A DNA stretch of 64,000 nucleotides from G965237725 sp965237725 (GCA_965237725.1 OZ250151.1:3844001-3908000); one strand, 5' to 3'; numbered from the stretch's first letter, positions 1 to 9,977 are shown. Numbers and translations are program-made. Notes: a model not told the origin generated them from the letters alone.

Positions 1-390
1 TCTCTGGACCGACAACTGGACCAACTTGATGAAATGCGAAAACGGATTAAGTCCGGCGACGACAATGAAATAGAATGCATTCGCCTGTCCCTTATGTTTA
101 GTGCTATCGAAGATAATCATGATTCTCATGCAAGCCCTAAAACCGCTAAACTGGCGTCGATAGGGAGTCAGCTGTGTAAAAGTATCGTCGACGGAGATCT
201 TGTCGTGGATGCCGAGGTTGAAGATTTTATTGGCTTACTGAGCCGGCAAATTCGTCAATTGGAAACCCCCGGAGAAAATCAGCTAGAGGTTGATATTGAG
301 GACTGGACTGAAAAATTTCGGGCGCTGGTGGGGTTCGACCCAACTGAGGGAGGATGGAGCAGATACCGAGAGCATCGCCGTCACGGCTAG
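1..390 (+). CDS. ChpA-like hybrid kinase, N-terminal piece, open at the window edge
   Basis: The frame is open from base 1 with no start codon, so the gene begins outside the window. The acidic, helical sequence (about 130 residues) resembles the spacer and Hpt-like segments in the N-terminal half of ChpA/PilL-type kinases. It ends at a stop at 388-390, but its last residues from about 350 on look like out-of-frame sequence. Removing one G from the GGG at 348-350 joins this frame directly to the next, giving a continuous reading FDPTEEDGADTESIAV. I infer that this and the following entry are one gene split by a single-base frameshift. Read alone, it has no recognisable catalytic domain. Confidence 0.6.
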   Translation, partial: SLDRQLDQLDEMRKRIKSGDDNEIECIRLSLMFSAIEDNHDSHASPKTAKLASIGSQLCKSIVDGDLVVDAEVEDFIGLLSRQIRQLETPGENQLEVDIEDWTEKFRALVGFDPTEGGWSRYREHRRHG

Positions 391-3300
391 CTTGAACGAT
401 GATGAGTTGCGTCATATTTTTGTTGGAGAATTGAAACAATATGCGACAAATCTCGACGAGATAGTATCGGGATTGAAAAATGATCTAGTTAATATTGAAG
501 ATGATGAAGAATTTTCGAAACAGGCCGTTAGTTACTCCGTATCCATTGAGCAGATCATCCACACTCTGACGGGAAATTTTAAGAATCTGGATTTGGGGGA
601 AATTGGGGACAGTATCGAAGTTATCGAGCCTTTTTTGAAAATTGAGAATAATGAGCGATATGAAAACGAGATTGTTATTGAACAACTTGGAGATCTTAAA
701 AGTTTATTAGCCAGCACTGCATTGGAAATTAATGAAAGTCAGGGCGTATCAGAAAACACCATACAGCTATATGGGGCTTTATTTCGCAATTTTAATATTG
801 CACAGCTTGAAGTCATCAAAAACTCTATTCCATTTGATGACAACAGTGATACGGATGAAGATAAAGATTCCGTATCGCCTGATGATGATTTTGCGATTTC
901 ACATCTTGCCAATGACACCATCGATGAAAAACATTATGGCGCATCCACAAGTCTCAGCGATGGAGATGGTGTAGAAGATGGTGCAGGAGATAGTGCACAG
1001 GTAATTGATGATGAACTGCGAAAAATATTCCTGGATGAAAACGAATCATTATTAAATCGTATTAATACCCATTTAAGTGAGTGGCGACAAAACGATGTTA
1101 ACGAAGATATTCTAGGGGGTATACGCAGAGAGTTTCATACATTGAAGGGCAGCGCAGCTGCCACGGGTTATGATGATATATCTCGGTTAAGTCACGTGGT
1201 GGAAAGTTTACTGGGAAAAGACGTCACCACACTTACGACGGATGACAGTAGCCTGTTAAATCTAATGGAAGAAATGCACGATGGTCTGGCGGCAGAACTG
1301 GGATTTATCCCCGGCGCCAGTGAAGACCATATCAAGTCATTGATTAGTATGGTGGAGATTTTACTTTCAGATGATGCTGAGCCCTATAACCCAATAGTGG
1401 ATGATTCCATAGAGCTTTCAGAAGAACTCGATGAAGTCCTAGAAACTACAGGGGAGGTGGTGAATTTTGACGCCAGTGAGCAGACTACAGATTCTGAACC
1501 CACTATTGAGCCAACAGAATCCATGCGACCTGGTCTTGAAACGATCAGTGAAATCATCCAGTCGGAAACAATCGTAGATAGTGGAATAGGAAATTTACGA
1601 ATTGATAGTAAAAAATTAACCGACATGCTGAATTATTCTGGTGAACTCGGTCTTACCCGGACTCAGCTCAAAGCAGCCCTTGATGGTACGCGAGGCGGTT
1701 TGGAAACTTTGCGTGAAAGTATGAAGCTAATACGAGACGGATTGAGAGATTTAGAGTTTGAAGCAGACGCGCAGATTAAATCCCTCCCCGATAATCCAGA
1801 AACGGGACAGGTTGATGAGTCTTTTGACCCATTACAACTTGATCGCTATTCAAGATTGCAGGCCCGCGCCCGGGAAGTTAATCACCAGTTGGATATTCTG
1901 TCTCAAGTTGAGCGTCAACTTGGGGATCGCGCTGCAGATTTCAGTGGGGCATTGATTCAGCAATCGCATTTGGGTGAGCAACTGCAAGAAGGGTTAATCA
2001 GGGCTCGAATGGTATCGATCAATGAATATTTACCGCGACTCCGACAACTCGCGAGAGAAACTTCTCGCAGGACGGCCAAGGCCGTAGAATTGACTGTGAC
2101 GGGTGGAGAGATTGAAGTTGATCGTCAAGTTATGGATACCATGATGCCGCCGTTTGAGCACATGATCAGAAATGCCATCGTTCATGGTATTGAAGGTAGT
2201 GAACATCGCGCCGAAGCCAACAAACCATCTATTGGAAAAATACAAGTTAATGTTACCCAGCAGGGCTCAGAATTATTAATTGATTTCTCCGATGATGGTC
2301 GTGGACTGGATAAACAAACGCTGTCGCAAAGGGCGCTGGATCTCGGGCTGGTAGAAAATGTCGACGCGACCACAGACGATCACTTTCTGCAAGTAATAAC
2401 CCAACCCGGTTATAGTACTGCTGATGAAATCACCCTCGATTCGGGTCGGGGCGTAGGGATGGACGTGGTGTATCAGGCGGTACGAACCCTGGGAGGATCA
2501 ATGGCATTAATTTCAGCTGATGTGGGCACGGCGCTTCAGTTTCGGTTGCCCGTAACCATGACCATATCCCAGGCATTATTGGTAAAAGTGGGGACTTATC
2601 GATTTGCGATTTTAACCCGAAATATTGAACGCGTAATGCGTGTTCACGAAGATGAACTAGAATCAGTAGATGACAAGCCAATGATTACAATTGACGATCA
2701 GCAGATTCCAGTGACTCAAATTTCCGAACAAATGGATGTCGCAAGTCTGAGTACGGACGAAGGCTTTAAATCACTTGTACTGATAAGACTCGCCGATCGC
2801 CTTGCAGCATTTGAAGTAGATCAGTTTCAGGAAACCGTGGAAATTGTGAGTAAAACCCCGGGGACTCAACTGACATCCATAAATGGCGTTATTGGAGTTA
2901 CCGTTTTGGCAGACTCCAGCACAGTTTTAATTCTTGACCCCGGGCAGTTTGTTGACAGGACTTTGCAAACACCAGTGGATATCTCGATTGAACCGGAGCA
3001 GATAAGCCAGCGCGAAAGGATTGCTTCAGATGTCGATATGTCAACTATGTTACATCGTGTCCTGGTTGTTGATGATTCTCTGGTTGTACGAAGAATTATG
3101 CAACGGGATTTTGAAGCTATTGGACTCGAAGTACTATCTGCAGTGGATGGCATCAATGCATTGGAAATCCTGGAAGAATCAATTGTTGATATGGTATTGC
3201 TCGACCTTGAAATGCCCAGAATGAATGGCTATGAATTACTGGTCAAGCTGCGAGACGACGAAAGATTTCAAAATTTGCCTATTATCATAATTACCTCGCG

Positions 3301-3430
3301 TTCTGGCGGGCAGCACCGTGATAGAGCAATGTCTTTAGGTGCAGATGAGTACATTACCAAGCCCTATGATGTAGAAAAATTGAAAGGCATTATGGAAGTC
3401 ATCGCTTACAACAAAACTATAAAACATTGA
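290..3430 (+). CDS. ChpA/CheA-type hybrid histidine kinase with Hpt, CheW and receiver domains
   Basis: Histidine kinase of the type that controls type IV pilus twitching and related surface behaviour (Pil-Chp). A degenerate Hpt-like segment comes first, then a true Hpt domain with phosphorylatable His at about residue 283 (FHTLKGSA). A dimerisation region follows from about 438 (SKKLTDMLNYSGEL). The HATPase has an N box (HMIRNAIVHG, about 624), DDGRGL (about 670) and DSGRGVGMD (about 717). A CheW-like domain spans roughly 750-890 and a C-terminal receiver starts near 923, with phospho-acceptor Asp near 972 (LLDLEMP) and the conserved Lys in ITKPYD. The nominal start here is a TTG with no ribosome site. 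The true N-terminus lies upstream in the other frame, before the frameshift near 348. The stop overlaps the next gene's ATG (TGATG), so the two are translationally coupled. Confidence 0.85.
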   Translation: MILRTGLKNFGRWWGSTQLREDGADTESIAVTASLNDDELRHIFVGELKQYATNLDEIVSGLKNDLVNIEDDEEFSKQAVSYSVSIEQIIHTLTGNFKNLDLGEIGDSIEVIEPFLKIENNERYENEIVIEQLGDLKSLLASTALEINESQGVSENTIQLYGALFRNFNIAQLEVIKNSIPFDDNSDTDEDKDSVSPDDDFAISHLANDTIDEKHYGASTSLSDGDGVEDGAGDSAQVIDDELRKIFLDENESLLNRINTHLSEWRQNDVNEDILGGIRREFHTLKGSAAATGYDDISRLSHVVESLLGKDVTTLTTDDSSLLNLMEEMHDGLAAELGFIPGASEDHIKSLISMVEILLSDDAEPYNPIVDDSIELSEELDEVLETTGEVVNFDASEQTTDSEPTIEPTESMRPGLETISEIIQSETIVDSGIGNLRIDSKKLTDMLNYSGELGLTRTQLKAALDGTRGGLETLRESMKLIRDGLRDLEFEADAQIKSLPDNPETGQVDESFDPLQLDRYSRLQARAREVNHQLDILSQVERQLGDRAADFSGALIQQSHLGEQLQEGLIRARMVSINEYLPRLRQLARETSRRTAKAVELTVTGGEIEVDRQVMDTMMPPFEHMIRNAIVHGIEGSEHRAEANKPSIGKIQVNVTQQGSELLIDFSDDGRGLDKQTLSQRALDLGLVENVDATTDDHFLQVITQPGYSTADEITLDSGRGVGMDVVYQAVRTLGGSMALISADVGTALQFRLPVTMTISQALLVKVGTYRFAILTRNIERVMRVHEDELESVDDKPMITIDDQQIPVTQISEQMDVASLSTDEGFKSLVLIRLADRLAAFEVDQFQETVEIVSKTPGTQLTSINGVIGVTVLADSSTVLILDPGQFVDRTLQTPVDISIEPEQISQRERIASDVDMSTMLHRVLVVDDSLVVRRIMQRDFEAIGLEVLSAVDGINALEILEESIVDMVLLDLEMPRMNGYELLVKLRDDERFQNLPIIIITSRSGGQHRDRAMSLGADEYITKPYDVEKLKGIMEVIAYNKTIKH

Positions 3431-3897
3431 TGCAAGTCCTATCCCTGGGAACTAAAACTGGTTCATTATTAATTCCGCTACCGATGGTTGCCCAGATTGT
3501 CAGCCGCAGTATCCACACCCCTTACGACCATAATTGCCCGTTTGTTCGGGAATCCATAATATGGCGGGAGATGTCGCTTCCTCTGGTATATTGTTCTGAA
3601 ATGCTCGGCGAAGAATCAGGTGCGGATGAAAATTATATTCAGTCGGTTGTGATATGGCCGATGAAAGGAACCGAAGCCACCGATTTAATTTCCCTGACCA
3701 GTCTTGTTGCACCCCATGTCCTGAATATCAATGAGGATATTAGCTTTATTGAAAATCAGCCTGAATCAGATGATGCCGATAATGCTGATGATAAGGACTC
3801 CAAATATCAATTTCGCCTGGGTATGATTCAGCTTGAGAATCAGCTCGGAATTATTCCTGATCTTAAGCTGCTCTCCGATAATATTTTTAGTACCTGA
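3430..3897 (+). CDS. CheW-like scaffold protein, ChpC-like
   Basis: Predicted CheW-domain protein of 155 residues. CheW proteins link chemoreceptors to the CheA-type kinase. The opening beta strands (SLLIPLPMVAQIVSR), the WREMSLPLVYCSEML segment and the closing FRLGMIQLENQLGIIPD fit the CheW fold, though the sequence is diverged. Its ATG overlaps the stop of the upstream kinase. In Pseudomonas the kinase chpA is likewise followed by the CheW-like chpC, with chpB between; no methylesterase is present here. An acidic linker (ESDDADNADDKD, about residues 113-124) is unusual. I infer it serves the same Pil-Chp pathway; the family call is moderately secure. Confidence 0.65.
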   Translation: MQVLSLGTKTGSLLIPLPMVAQIVSRSIHTPYDHNCPFVRESIIWREMSLPLVYCSEMLGEESGADENYIQSVVIWPMKGTEATDLISLTSLVAPHVLNINEDISFIENQPESDDADNADDKDSKYQFRLGMIQLENQLGIIPDLKLLSDNIFST

Positions 3898-3908
3898 CCG
3901 CTTTTGAA

Positions 3909-4760
3909 ATGAAAACTAATCCAGTCACAAGTACAGGTCTTGGGGCAGCCCCTGAACTTAATCAAATCATTGACCTGGTAAAAACCACCGCTTTTTCCTT
4001 CAAGGCGTTGTTAGAGGGTTGTTCCAACCACGAAACCAAGCTCGATGGCAGTTTTGTAACCGAAGTTGATCAGGGAATTCAGAATCAACTGAAATCAACC
4101 CTTGCAAGTAATTGGCCTCAATATGGGTTCATTGGAGAGGAAATGTCTCATTCAGAACAGGTTGATGTCAGCTTGCAAAGTGATCACGGCTATTGGGTTC
4201 TGGATCCTCTGGATGGAACAACCAATTTCACCGCCGGGTTTCTGTTTTATGGCATTTCCCTGGCCCTGGTTGTTAACGGCTTCACAGTACTCGCGGTGGT
4301 ATACGATCCTGTCCGTGACGAGTGTTTTTCCGCAGCATCGGGTAAGGGCGCGTTCCTCAACGGTAAACCACTGCATTGCCCCATAGTGGAAAAGCTAGGG
4401 GATTGTATTGCCAATGTCGACTACAAGCGACTAGTCGGTGACCTCTCATCCCAATTGGTTAGATGTCCACCATATCGTTCACAACGAAATTTGGGTTCTT
4501 CGGTTTTGGAATGGTGTTGGTTGGCATCTGGGAGAATACAGCTGTATTTACATGGTGGGCAGAAACTATGGGATTTTGCTGCGGGTTATCTGATTCTCCA
4601 GGAGGCGGGGGGTGCTGCAACCTCACTATCCGGACTCCCCCTCGACTGTAGTAAGTTACGTAAGCGTTCGGTTGTTGCTGCGGTAAATCCCGAACTGCTC
4701 GATCAATGGGTGGCCTGGATTGACGCCAATAGCGAAGTATCTCAATCTGCCCCCTTTTAA
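3909..4760 (+). CDS. Inositol monophosphatase family phosphatase
   Basis: Mg-dependent sugar or inositol phosphatase of the IMPase/FBPase/CysQ superfamily. The metal-binding motifs are all present: GEEMSHSE (Glu near residue 76), DPLDGTTNF (Asp99 and Asp102) and WDFAAG (Asp222). The length of 283 is slightly longer than SuhB (about 267). It starts 11 bases after the CheW-like gene and lies upstream of tkt. No strong ribosome site is visible before the ATG. The substrate cannot be read from motifs: inositol-1-phosphate, 3'-phosphoadenosine-5'-phosphate and fructose- or sedoheptulose-bisphosphate are all possible. The tkt-gap-pgk neighbours make a sugar bisphosphate worth considering, but that is inference. 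Confidence 0.85.
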   Translation: MKTNPVTSTGLGAAPELNQIIDLVKTTAFSFKALLEGCSNHETKLDGSFVTEVDQGIQNQLKSTLASNWPQYGFIGEEMSHSEQVDVSLQSDHGYWVLDPLDGTTNFTAGFLFYGISLALVVNGFTVLAVVYDPVRDECFSAASGKGAFLNGKPLHCPIVEKLGDCIANVDYKRLVGDLSSQLVRCPPYRSQRNLGSSVLEWCWLASGRIQLYLHGGQKLWDFAAGYLILQEAGGAATSLSGLPLDCSKLRKRSVVAAVNPELLDQWVAWIDANSEVSQSAPF

Positions 4761-5021
4761 TTTATCCTAAGGAAACTACAGATTTAATTTATTTTCTTGT
4801 TTTTCCCCACTGGATGGTCTTTTGGGCTTCTGCCGAGCTTAAAAAACCGCTATATTCCACCTGCACAAATAGTGCGACAACAACCCGTAAATCCCTGATC
4901 TGAAAGCAGTTTGTAAGCATCCAAAAGCTTTTTGGATAGGTGATATTACTGGTCATAGAATTCAATGAGATAGAACGTATATTTAAACCTAGAAATATCA
5001 ATATGATTGTCGAGGAGATAA
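4761..5021 (+). other. Intergenic leader region upstream of tkt
   Basis: This 261-base gap separates the phosphatase from tkt. A good ribosome site (GAGGAG near 5011) lies just before the tkt ATG. The gap probably holds the promoter of tkt-gap-pgk. I see no convincing hairpin terminator or riboswitch in it. Confidence 0.4.
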
Positions 5022-7016
5022 ATGTCCCTAATTAGCCGAAGCGAAAAAGCCAACGCCATTCGCGCTTTGAGTATGGATGCGGTGCAACGGGCAAATTCCG
5101 GGCATCCTGGTGCGCCCATGGGAATGGCGGATATCGCGGAAGTTTTATGGTCAGATTATTTAAAACATAGTCCCCAGAACCCCAAATGGCCTAATCGCGA
5201 TCGATTTGTTATGTCAAACGGACACGGTTCAATGTTGATCTATTCTCTGCTCCATCTAGCGGGTTACGACCTGGACATTGAGGAAATAAAAAATTTTCGA
5301 CAGCTCCATTCAAAAACCCCAGGGCATCCCGAGTACGGTTACACACCGGGGGTAGAAACCACCACCGGACCATTGGGTCAGGGTATATGCAACGCCGTGG
5401 GCATGGCCATTGGGGAGAAGACCCTGGCAGCGCAGTTCAACAAAAAAGATCACAATATTATTGATAACTATACCTATGTATTTTTAGGCGATGGTTGTCT
5501 CATGGAAGGTATTTCTCATGAGGGGTGTTCCCTGGCCGGGACATTAAAACTCGGCAAGTTGATTGGATTTTATGACGATAACGGTATTTCCATCGACGGA
5601 CCGGTGGAGGGCTGGTTTACGGACAATACCCCGATGCGATTCGAAAGTTATGGATGGCATGTAATTGCCGATGTTGATGGTCATGATCCTGATGCCGTTA
5701 CTGCGGCAATTGGAGATGCAAAATTAGAAACTGACAGACCGAGTTTGATTTGCTGTAAAACGGTGATTGGCTTTGGTTCGCCCAATAAAGCAGGTAAAGA
5801 ATCCAGCCACGGTGCTGCACTGGGTGAAGATGAAGTCGCTTTGACCCGCAAGCAACTGGGCTGGTCTTATGGTGAATTTGATATTCCGGAGCAAATTTAT
5901 TCAGCCTGGAATGCCGTTGAAGCGGGGAGCGCCGCGGAAGCTCAATGGAATGAATGTTTTGAAAGCTACCAGAAAGAATTTCCGGAACTGGCGTGTGAAT
6001 TTAAGCGCCGTGTCAATGGCGAATTGCCGGATCAATGGGTAAAATATTCTGCTGCGGCAATCGAAGCCATCGACGTTAAAGGCGAAAGTATTGCTTCGAG
6101 AAAAGCATCCCTCAATGCCCTGGAAATCTTTGGTCCGTTATTACCGGAACTGATCGGTGGTTCTGCTGACCTGGCTGGATCAAACTTAACCATCTGGTCG
6201 GGTTCAAAAAGCATTGAAAGCCATGATGATGGAAACTATATTTATTTTGGTGTGCGCGAATTCGCCATGGCCGCAATCACCAATGGCCTGGCGTTATACG
6301 GTGGGTTCAAGCCCTACTCAGCCACATTTTTGATGTTTTCCGAATATGCGCGTAATGCCTTGCGTATGTCATCGCTGATGAAAATTCCCAGCCTGTTTGT
6401 ATTTACCCATGATTCTATCGGATTAGGTGAAGATGGCCCCACCCACCAACCTGTAGAACAACTGGCAACGCTACGATTGATTCCGGGTATGTCAGTGTGG
6501 CGGCCATGCGACGGGGTAGAATCTGCGGTGGCCTGGCAGCAGGCCTGTGAGTCTAGTGACCAGCCTTATTCATTAATTTTTTCGAGACAAACCCTGGCTC
6601 ACCAGGTTCGACAAGGGAGCCAAATAGATGATATCAAACGTGGGGGTTACATACTTAAACAATGTGAAAATCCTGAAGCCATTATTATCGCCACTGGTTC
6701 AGAAGTTGAATTGGCGATGGCGGCTGCTGAACAATTAAAAGATCGGCGCATTTGCGTGGTTTCCATGCCAAGTACTGATCGATTTGAATCCCAGGATAAA
6801 AAATATCAGGAATCAGTTTTGCCATCCAAGGTCACCAAACGTGTGGTTGTAGAGGCCGGCGTGGGTGATGGTTGGTATAAATATGTGGGTTTCGAAGGCG
6901 CCATTGTGAGCATTGAATCATTTGGCGAATCAGCACCTGCGAATAAAGTATTTGAACATCTCGGTATGACTACTGAAAATGTAGTTAAAGCGGTACAAAA
7001 AGTTTTAGAAATTTAA
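5022..7016 (+). CDS. tkt: Transketolase
   Basis: Thiamine-diphosphate enzyme that moves two-carbon ketol units between sugar phosphates in the non-oxidative pentose phosphate pathway. At 664 residues it has the usual bacterial length. Visible motifs are SNGHGSML near residue 65, GPLGQG near 113, the cofactor-binding GDGCLMEG near 155, the catalytic-Glu segment GVREFAMAA near 410, and SIGLGEDGPTHQP in the central domain. A strong GAGGAG ribosome site fixes the ATG. It is first of three co-directional genes, with gap 26 bases downstream and then pgk, a common gammaproteobacterial order. Confidence 0.97.
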   Translation: MSLISRSEKANAIRALSMDAVQRANSGHPGAPMGMADIAEVLWSDYLKHSPQNPKWPNRDRFVMSNGHGSMLIYSLLHLAGYDLDIEEIKNFRQLHSKTPGHPEYGYTPGVETTTGPLGQGICNAVGMAIGEKTLAAQFNKKDHNIIDNYTYVFLGDGCLMEGISHEGCSLAGTLKLGKLIGFYDDNGISIDGPVEGWFTDNTPMRFESYGWHVIADVDGHDPDAVTAAIGDAKLETDRPSLICCKTVIGFGSPNKAGKESSHGAALGEDEVALTRKQLGWSYGEFDIPEQIYSAWNAVEAGSAAEAQWNECFESYQKEFPELACEFKRRVNGELPDQWVKYSAAAIEAIDVKGESIASRKASLNALEIFGPLLPELIGGSADLAGSNLTIWSGSKSIESHDDGNYIYFGVREFAMAAITNGLALYGGFKPYSATFLMFSEYARNALRMSSLMKIPSLFVFTHDSIGLGEDGPTHQPVEQLATLRLIPGMSVWRPCDGVESAVAWQQACESSDQPYSLIFSRQTLAHQVRQGSQIDDIKRGGYILKQCENPEAIIIATGSEVELAMAAAEQLKDRRICVVSMPSTDRFESQDKKYQESVLPSKVTKRVVVEAGVGDGWYKYVGFEGAIVSIESFGESAPANKVFEHLGMTTENVVKAVQKVLEI

Positions 7017-7042
7017 TTTTACTTTCGGTTGGAGTTACAACA

Positions 7043-8044
7043 ATGTCTATTAAAGTTGCAATAAATGGTTATGGTCGAATTGGGCGAAATATCCTGCGAG
7101 CAAAATATGAGTCTGGAAATGATGATATTGAAATTGTCGCCATAAATGATTTGGGGGATGCAAATACAAATGCGCATTTAACCCAGTATGATACCGCCCA
7201 TGGCCGATTTCCCGGAACGGTGGTAGCCAAAGACGATCACATCGTTGTTAACGGCGATAAAATTTCGGTGTTCGCTGAGCGGGATCCATCAAAATTACCC
7301 TGGGCTGATTTGGGTATCGATGTGGTGCACGAAAGTACTGGATTTTTTACGTCTAAAGAAAAGGCCAGCGCGCATTTAACTGCGGGTGCGAAGAAGGTAA
7401 TAATTTCAGCGCCCGGTGGCAATGACGTAGATGCAACTATCGTTTTTGGTGTTAACCACGATGTCCTGAAATCAAGCGATACAGTTATCTCCAATGCATC
7501 TTGCACCACCAATTGCCTTGCGCCATTAGTCAAAGCGCTGAACGATTCCGTTGGTGTGGTTCATGGATTAATGAATACCATCCATTCTTATACCAACGAT
7601 CAGGTTTTAACCGACGTATATCATAGCGATTTACGCCGTGCGCGTTCTGCAACCAGTTCGATGATTCCAACCAAAACAGGGGCTGCGGCCGCGGTTGGAC
7701 TGGTATTACCGGAATTGAATGGCAAACTCGATGGCTTTTCGGTACGGGTTCCAACCATCAATGTCTCGCTGGTTGATTTAACATTTGTGGCTGCAAGAGA
7801 AACCTCCCTTGAAGAAGTGAATCAAATATTAAAAGATGCGGCTGATGGAAAGATTCTGGGTTACAGCGATGAGCCATTGGTATCCGCTGATTACAATCAC
7901 ATTGCGGTTTCGTCTACTGTAGATGCGGGAATGACCCGGGTAACCGGCGGTACGCTGGTTAAAGCCTGTTCCTGGTACGACAATGAGTGGGGCTTCTCCA
8001 ACAGAATGCTGGATACCACTGTCGCTTTGATGAATGCGAAATAG
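7043..8044 (+). CDS. gap: Type I glyceraldehyde-3-phosphate dehydrogenase
   Basis: Oxidises glyceraldehyde-3-phosphate to 1,3-bisphosphoglycerate with NAD(P), in glycolysis and gluconeogenesis. The N-terminal Rossmann motif INGYGRIGRN and the active-site segment SNASCTTNCLAP (catalytic Cys near residue 154) are intact. The C-terminal WYDNEWGFSNRM is also present. The length of 333 is typical. It lies between tkt and pgk. Asp35 in INDLGD suggests NAD preference, but Epd-like (erythrose-4-phosphate) activity cannot be excluded from sequence alone; the Cys-Thr-Thr-Asn active site favours true GAPDH. Confidence 0.96.
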   Translation: MSIKVAINGYGRIGRNILRAKYESGNDDIEIVAINDLGDANTNAHLTQYDTAHGRFPGTVVAKDDHIVVNGDKISVFAERDPSKLPWADLGIDVVHESTGFFTSKEKASAHLTAGAKKVIISAPGGNDVDATIVFGVNHDVLKSSDTVISNASCTTNCLAPLVKALNDSVGVVHGLMNTIHSYTNDQVLTDVYHSDLRRARSATSSMIPTKTGAAAAVGLVLPELNGKLDGFSVRVPTINVSLVDLTFVAARETSLEEVNQILKDAADGKILGYSDEPLVSADYNHIAVSSTVDAGMTRVTGGTLVKACSWYDNEWGFSNRMLDTTVALMNAK

Positions 8045-8113
8045 AAAATATTTCGACGACTACATATCAGCAAGATCAAAAATTTTCCACGGCATCATCA
8101 AAAATAATCAGTG

Positions 8114-9298
8114 ATGGGAATCCTGAATTTGAGCGATCTTGATATCGCTGGAAAACGGGTTTTGATTCGTCAGGATCTGAATGTGCCTTTAAGTGATGGA
8201 AAAATGACTTCCACCGCCCGAATCGAGGCTTCATTGCCTACCATTGAATTTGCGAGAAACGCTGGTGCCAAGGTGTTATTGATGTCTCACCAGGGCCGGC
8301 CCGAGGAAGGCGAGTACAACCCCGATTTGTCTTTGAGGCTTGTTGCTAATTATTTATCAACCAGATTAAATCAACACGTGGAGCTCGATACCAGCTATCT
8401 GACAACGCCCCCTGTTTTGAATGATGGTGATGTGGTGCTACTGGAAAACGTCAGGTTTAATGTGGGTGAGAGAAAAAACGATCCTAATCTGAGTAAAAAG
8501 TATGCCGCTTTGTGCGATGTTTTTGTTATGGATGCATTTGGAACCGCGCATCGGGCTCAGGCTTCCACTCATGGCGCTGGGGTGTACGCACCCGAGGCCT
8601 GTGCCGGGCCGCTGTTGGCTGCTGAGCTGGATGCATTAGCTGCTGCACTGGAACATCCTAAATCACCCACTGTGGCAATTGTTGGCGGTTCGAAAGTTTC
8701 AACCAAACTTACCGTGTTGGAGTCGTTGGTCAATACTGTTGATCAATTGGTTCCCGGGGGCGGGATTGCCAATACGTTCATTGCCGCGGCGGGTAATTCC
8801 GTTGGAAATTCATTGTACGAGCCCGACCTTGTTGGTCAGGCCAAAAATCTGATGGATATTGCTAATGGAAAGGGGGCTGGAATTCCACTTCCGGTGGACG
8901 TGGTTGTGGGTAAAACATTTTCAAAAGACACGCCGTCCCAGATTCGAGCAGTAAATGAAGTTGCAGATGGTGAAATGATTTTCGATATTGGCCCCGAGAC
9001 AGCTGCGCAATATGCTGAAATTATGAAAAATGCGGGGACTATCGTCTGGAACGGACCGATTGGTGTTTTTGAATTTGAACAGTTTTCCCATGGCACCAGA
9101 GTGTTAGGGGAGGCTATTGCGCAATCATCGGCATTCTCAATTGCTGGCGGGGGAGATACCCTGGCTGCCATCGAACGATTTGAACTTACCGAACGGATTT
9201 CCTATATATCCACTGGCGGCGGTGCCTTTCTGGAATATCTGGAAGGAAAAACCTTGCCCGCAGTTGAAATGTTAAAAACTAAAAATAAAACGTCGTGA
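8114..9298 (+). CDS. pgk: Phosphoglycerate kinase
   Basis: Transfers phosphate from 1,3-bisphosphoglycerate to ADP, directly downstream of gap in the pathway and on the chromosome. Substrate-binding RQDLNVPL is near residue 20, and the nucleotide-binding segments WNGPIGVFEF and GGGDTLAAIE are near 312 and 345. The length of about 394 is typical. A GTG at 8111 immediately precedes the ATG at 8114; I prefer the ATG. The 70-base gap after gap holds no obvious promoter or terminator, so cotranscription of tkt-gap-pgk is likely. Confidence 0.96.
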   Translation: MGILNLSDLDIAGKRVLIRQDLNVPLSDGKMTSTARIEASLPTIEFARNAGAKVLLMSHQGRPEEGEYNPDLSLRLVANYLSTRLNQHVELDTSYLTTPPVLNDGDVVLLENVRFNVGERKNDPNLSKKYAALCDVFVMDAFGTAHRAQASTHGAGVYAPEACAGPLLAAELDALAAALEHPKSPTVAIVGGSKVSTKLTVLESLVNTVDQLVPGGGIANTFIAAAGNSVGNSLYEPDLVGQAKNLMDIANGKGAGIPLPVDVVVGKTFSKDTPSQIRAVNEVADGEMIFDIGPETAAQYAEIMKNAGTIVWNGPIGVFEFEQFSHGTRVLGEAIAQSSAFSIAGGGDTLAAIERFELTERISYISTGGGAFLEYLEGKTLPAVEMLKTKNKTS

Positions 9299-9407
9299 AT
9301 TTTTTCTACAAAACACGTCGACCGAAAGACGCCGAACAAAATTACGGGTGATTTTAGCTGTACGGAATTAAATTTCTATATCGGCCTAAAATGTGCCTCA
9401 ACTACGT

Positions 9408-9977
9408 CTAGAAGGCAATAGTCCCACCCAGACTTACGATATCGATATCGTTGTCTCCCGAGGTACCCGTCCAGTCAAGTTCCAGATTAAAATTCTGTCT
9501 TTCACCAAGCCGTAATCCAATACCCGCACCATAGGCAAAACTGCTGTCAGTCCGGGAAGCAAATGTCCCCGTCGGGGATTCTATATCCGAAGTTAGAATA
9601 CCCAGTTTGGTTTTAAAGTACACGGTACCCGGACTACGGTAATTCAGAAATAATCCAAAAGTACTGACTTCCCACTTGGATCCGAAACCGCCGCTATTGG
9701 TCAATGCGTCATCTGACTCACTAAATTCAAATTCAATTGATGCGGTGCCTTTGACCCCAACTTCTCGTGCAAACTGGTAACCCAGGACCACAGTCGTGTT
9801 ATCGGCATTGCTGAATCCAGGGTTATTGTTGGACACCTGACCCAGTTTTACACCGACCAGCCATTGACCATCCGCGGGTTGTCCAAACCAGGTGGTACCT
9901 TCCTGGGCCTGGACGCTGAAAGTGCACAACACCAACAATGCTGATGCCAGGGGAAATATACGTTTGATTTTGATCAT
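9408..9977 (-). CDS. Outer-membrane beta-barrel protein
   Basis: Small predicted outer-membrane barrel of 189 residues. The start at 9977 is chosen because a ribosome site (AAGGGTAAGAG) lies just upstream, and because it gives a clean signal peptide (MIKIKRIFPLASALLVLCTF, cleavage after VQA). The mature part alternates polar and hydrophobic residues in strands and ends in GGTIAF. A C-terminal Phe of this kind is the usual BAM recognition signal. It resembles the OmpA-like or OmpW-like eight-strand barrels annotated as 'porin family', but I do not recognise a specific member. It converges with pgk. Function unknown. Confidence 0.75.
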   Translation of the reverse strand: MIKIKRIFPLASALLVLCTFSVQAQEGTTWFGQPADGQWLVGVKLGQVSNNNPGFSNADNTTVVLGYQFAREVGVKGTASIEFEFSESDDALTNSGGFGSKWEVSTFGLFLNYRSPGTVYFKTKLGILTSDIESPTGTFASRTDSSFAYGAGIGLRLGERQNFNLELDWTGTSGDNDIDIVSLGGTIAF

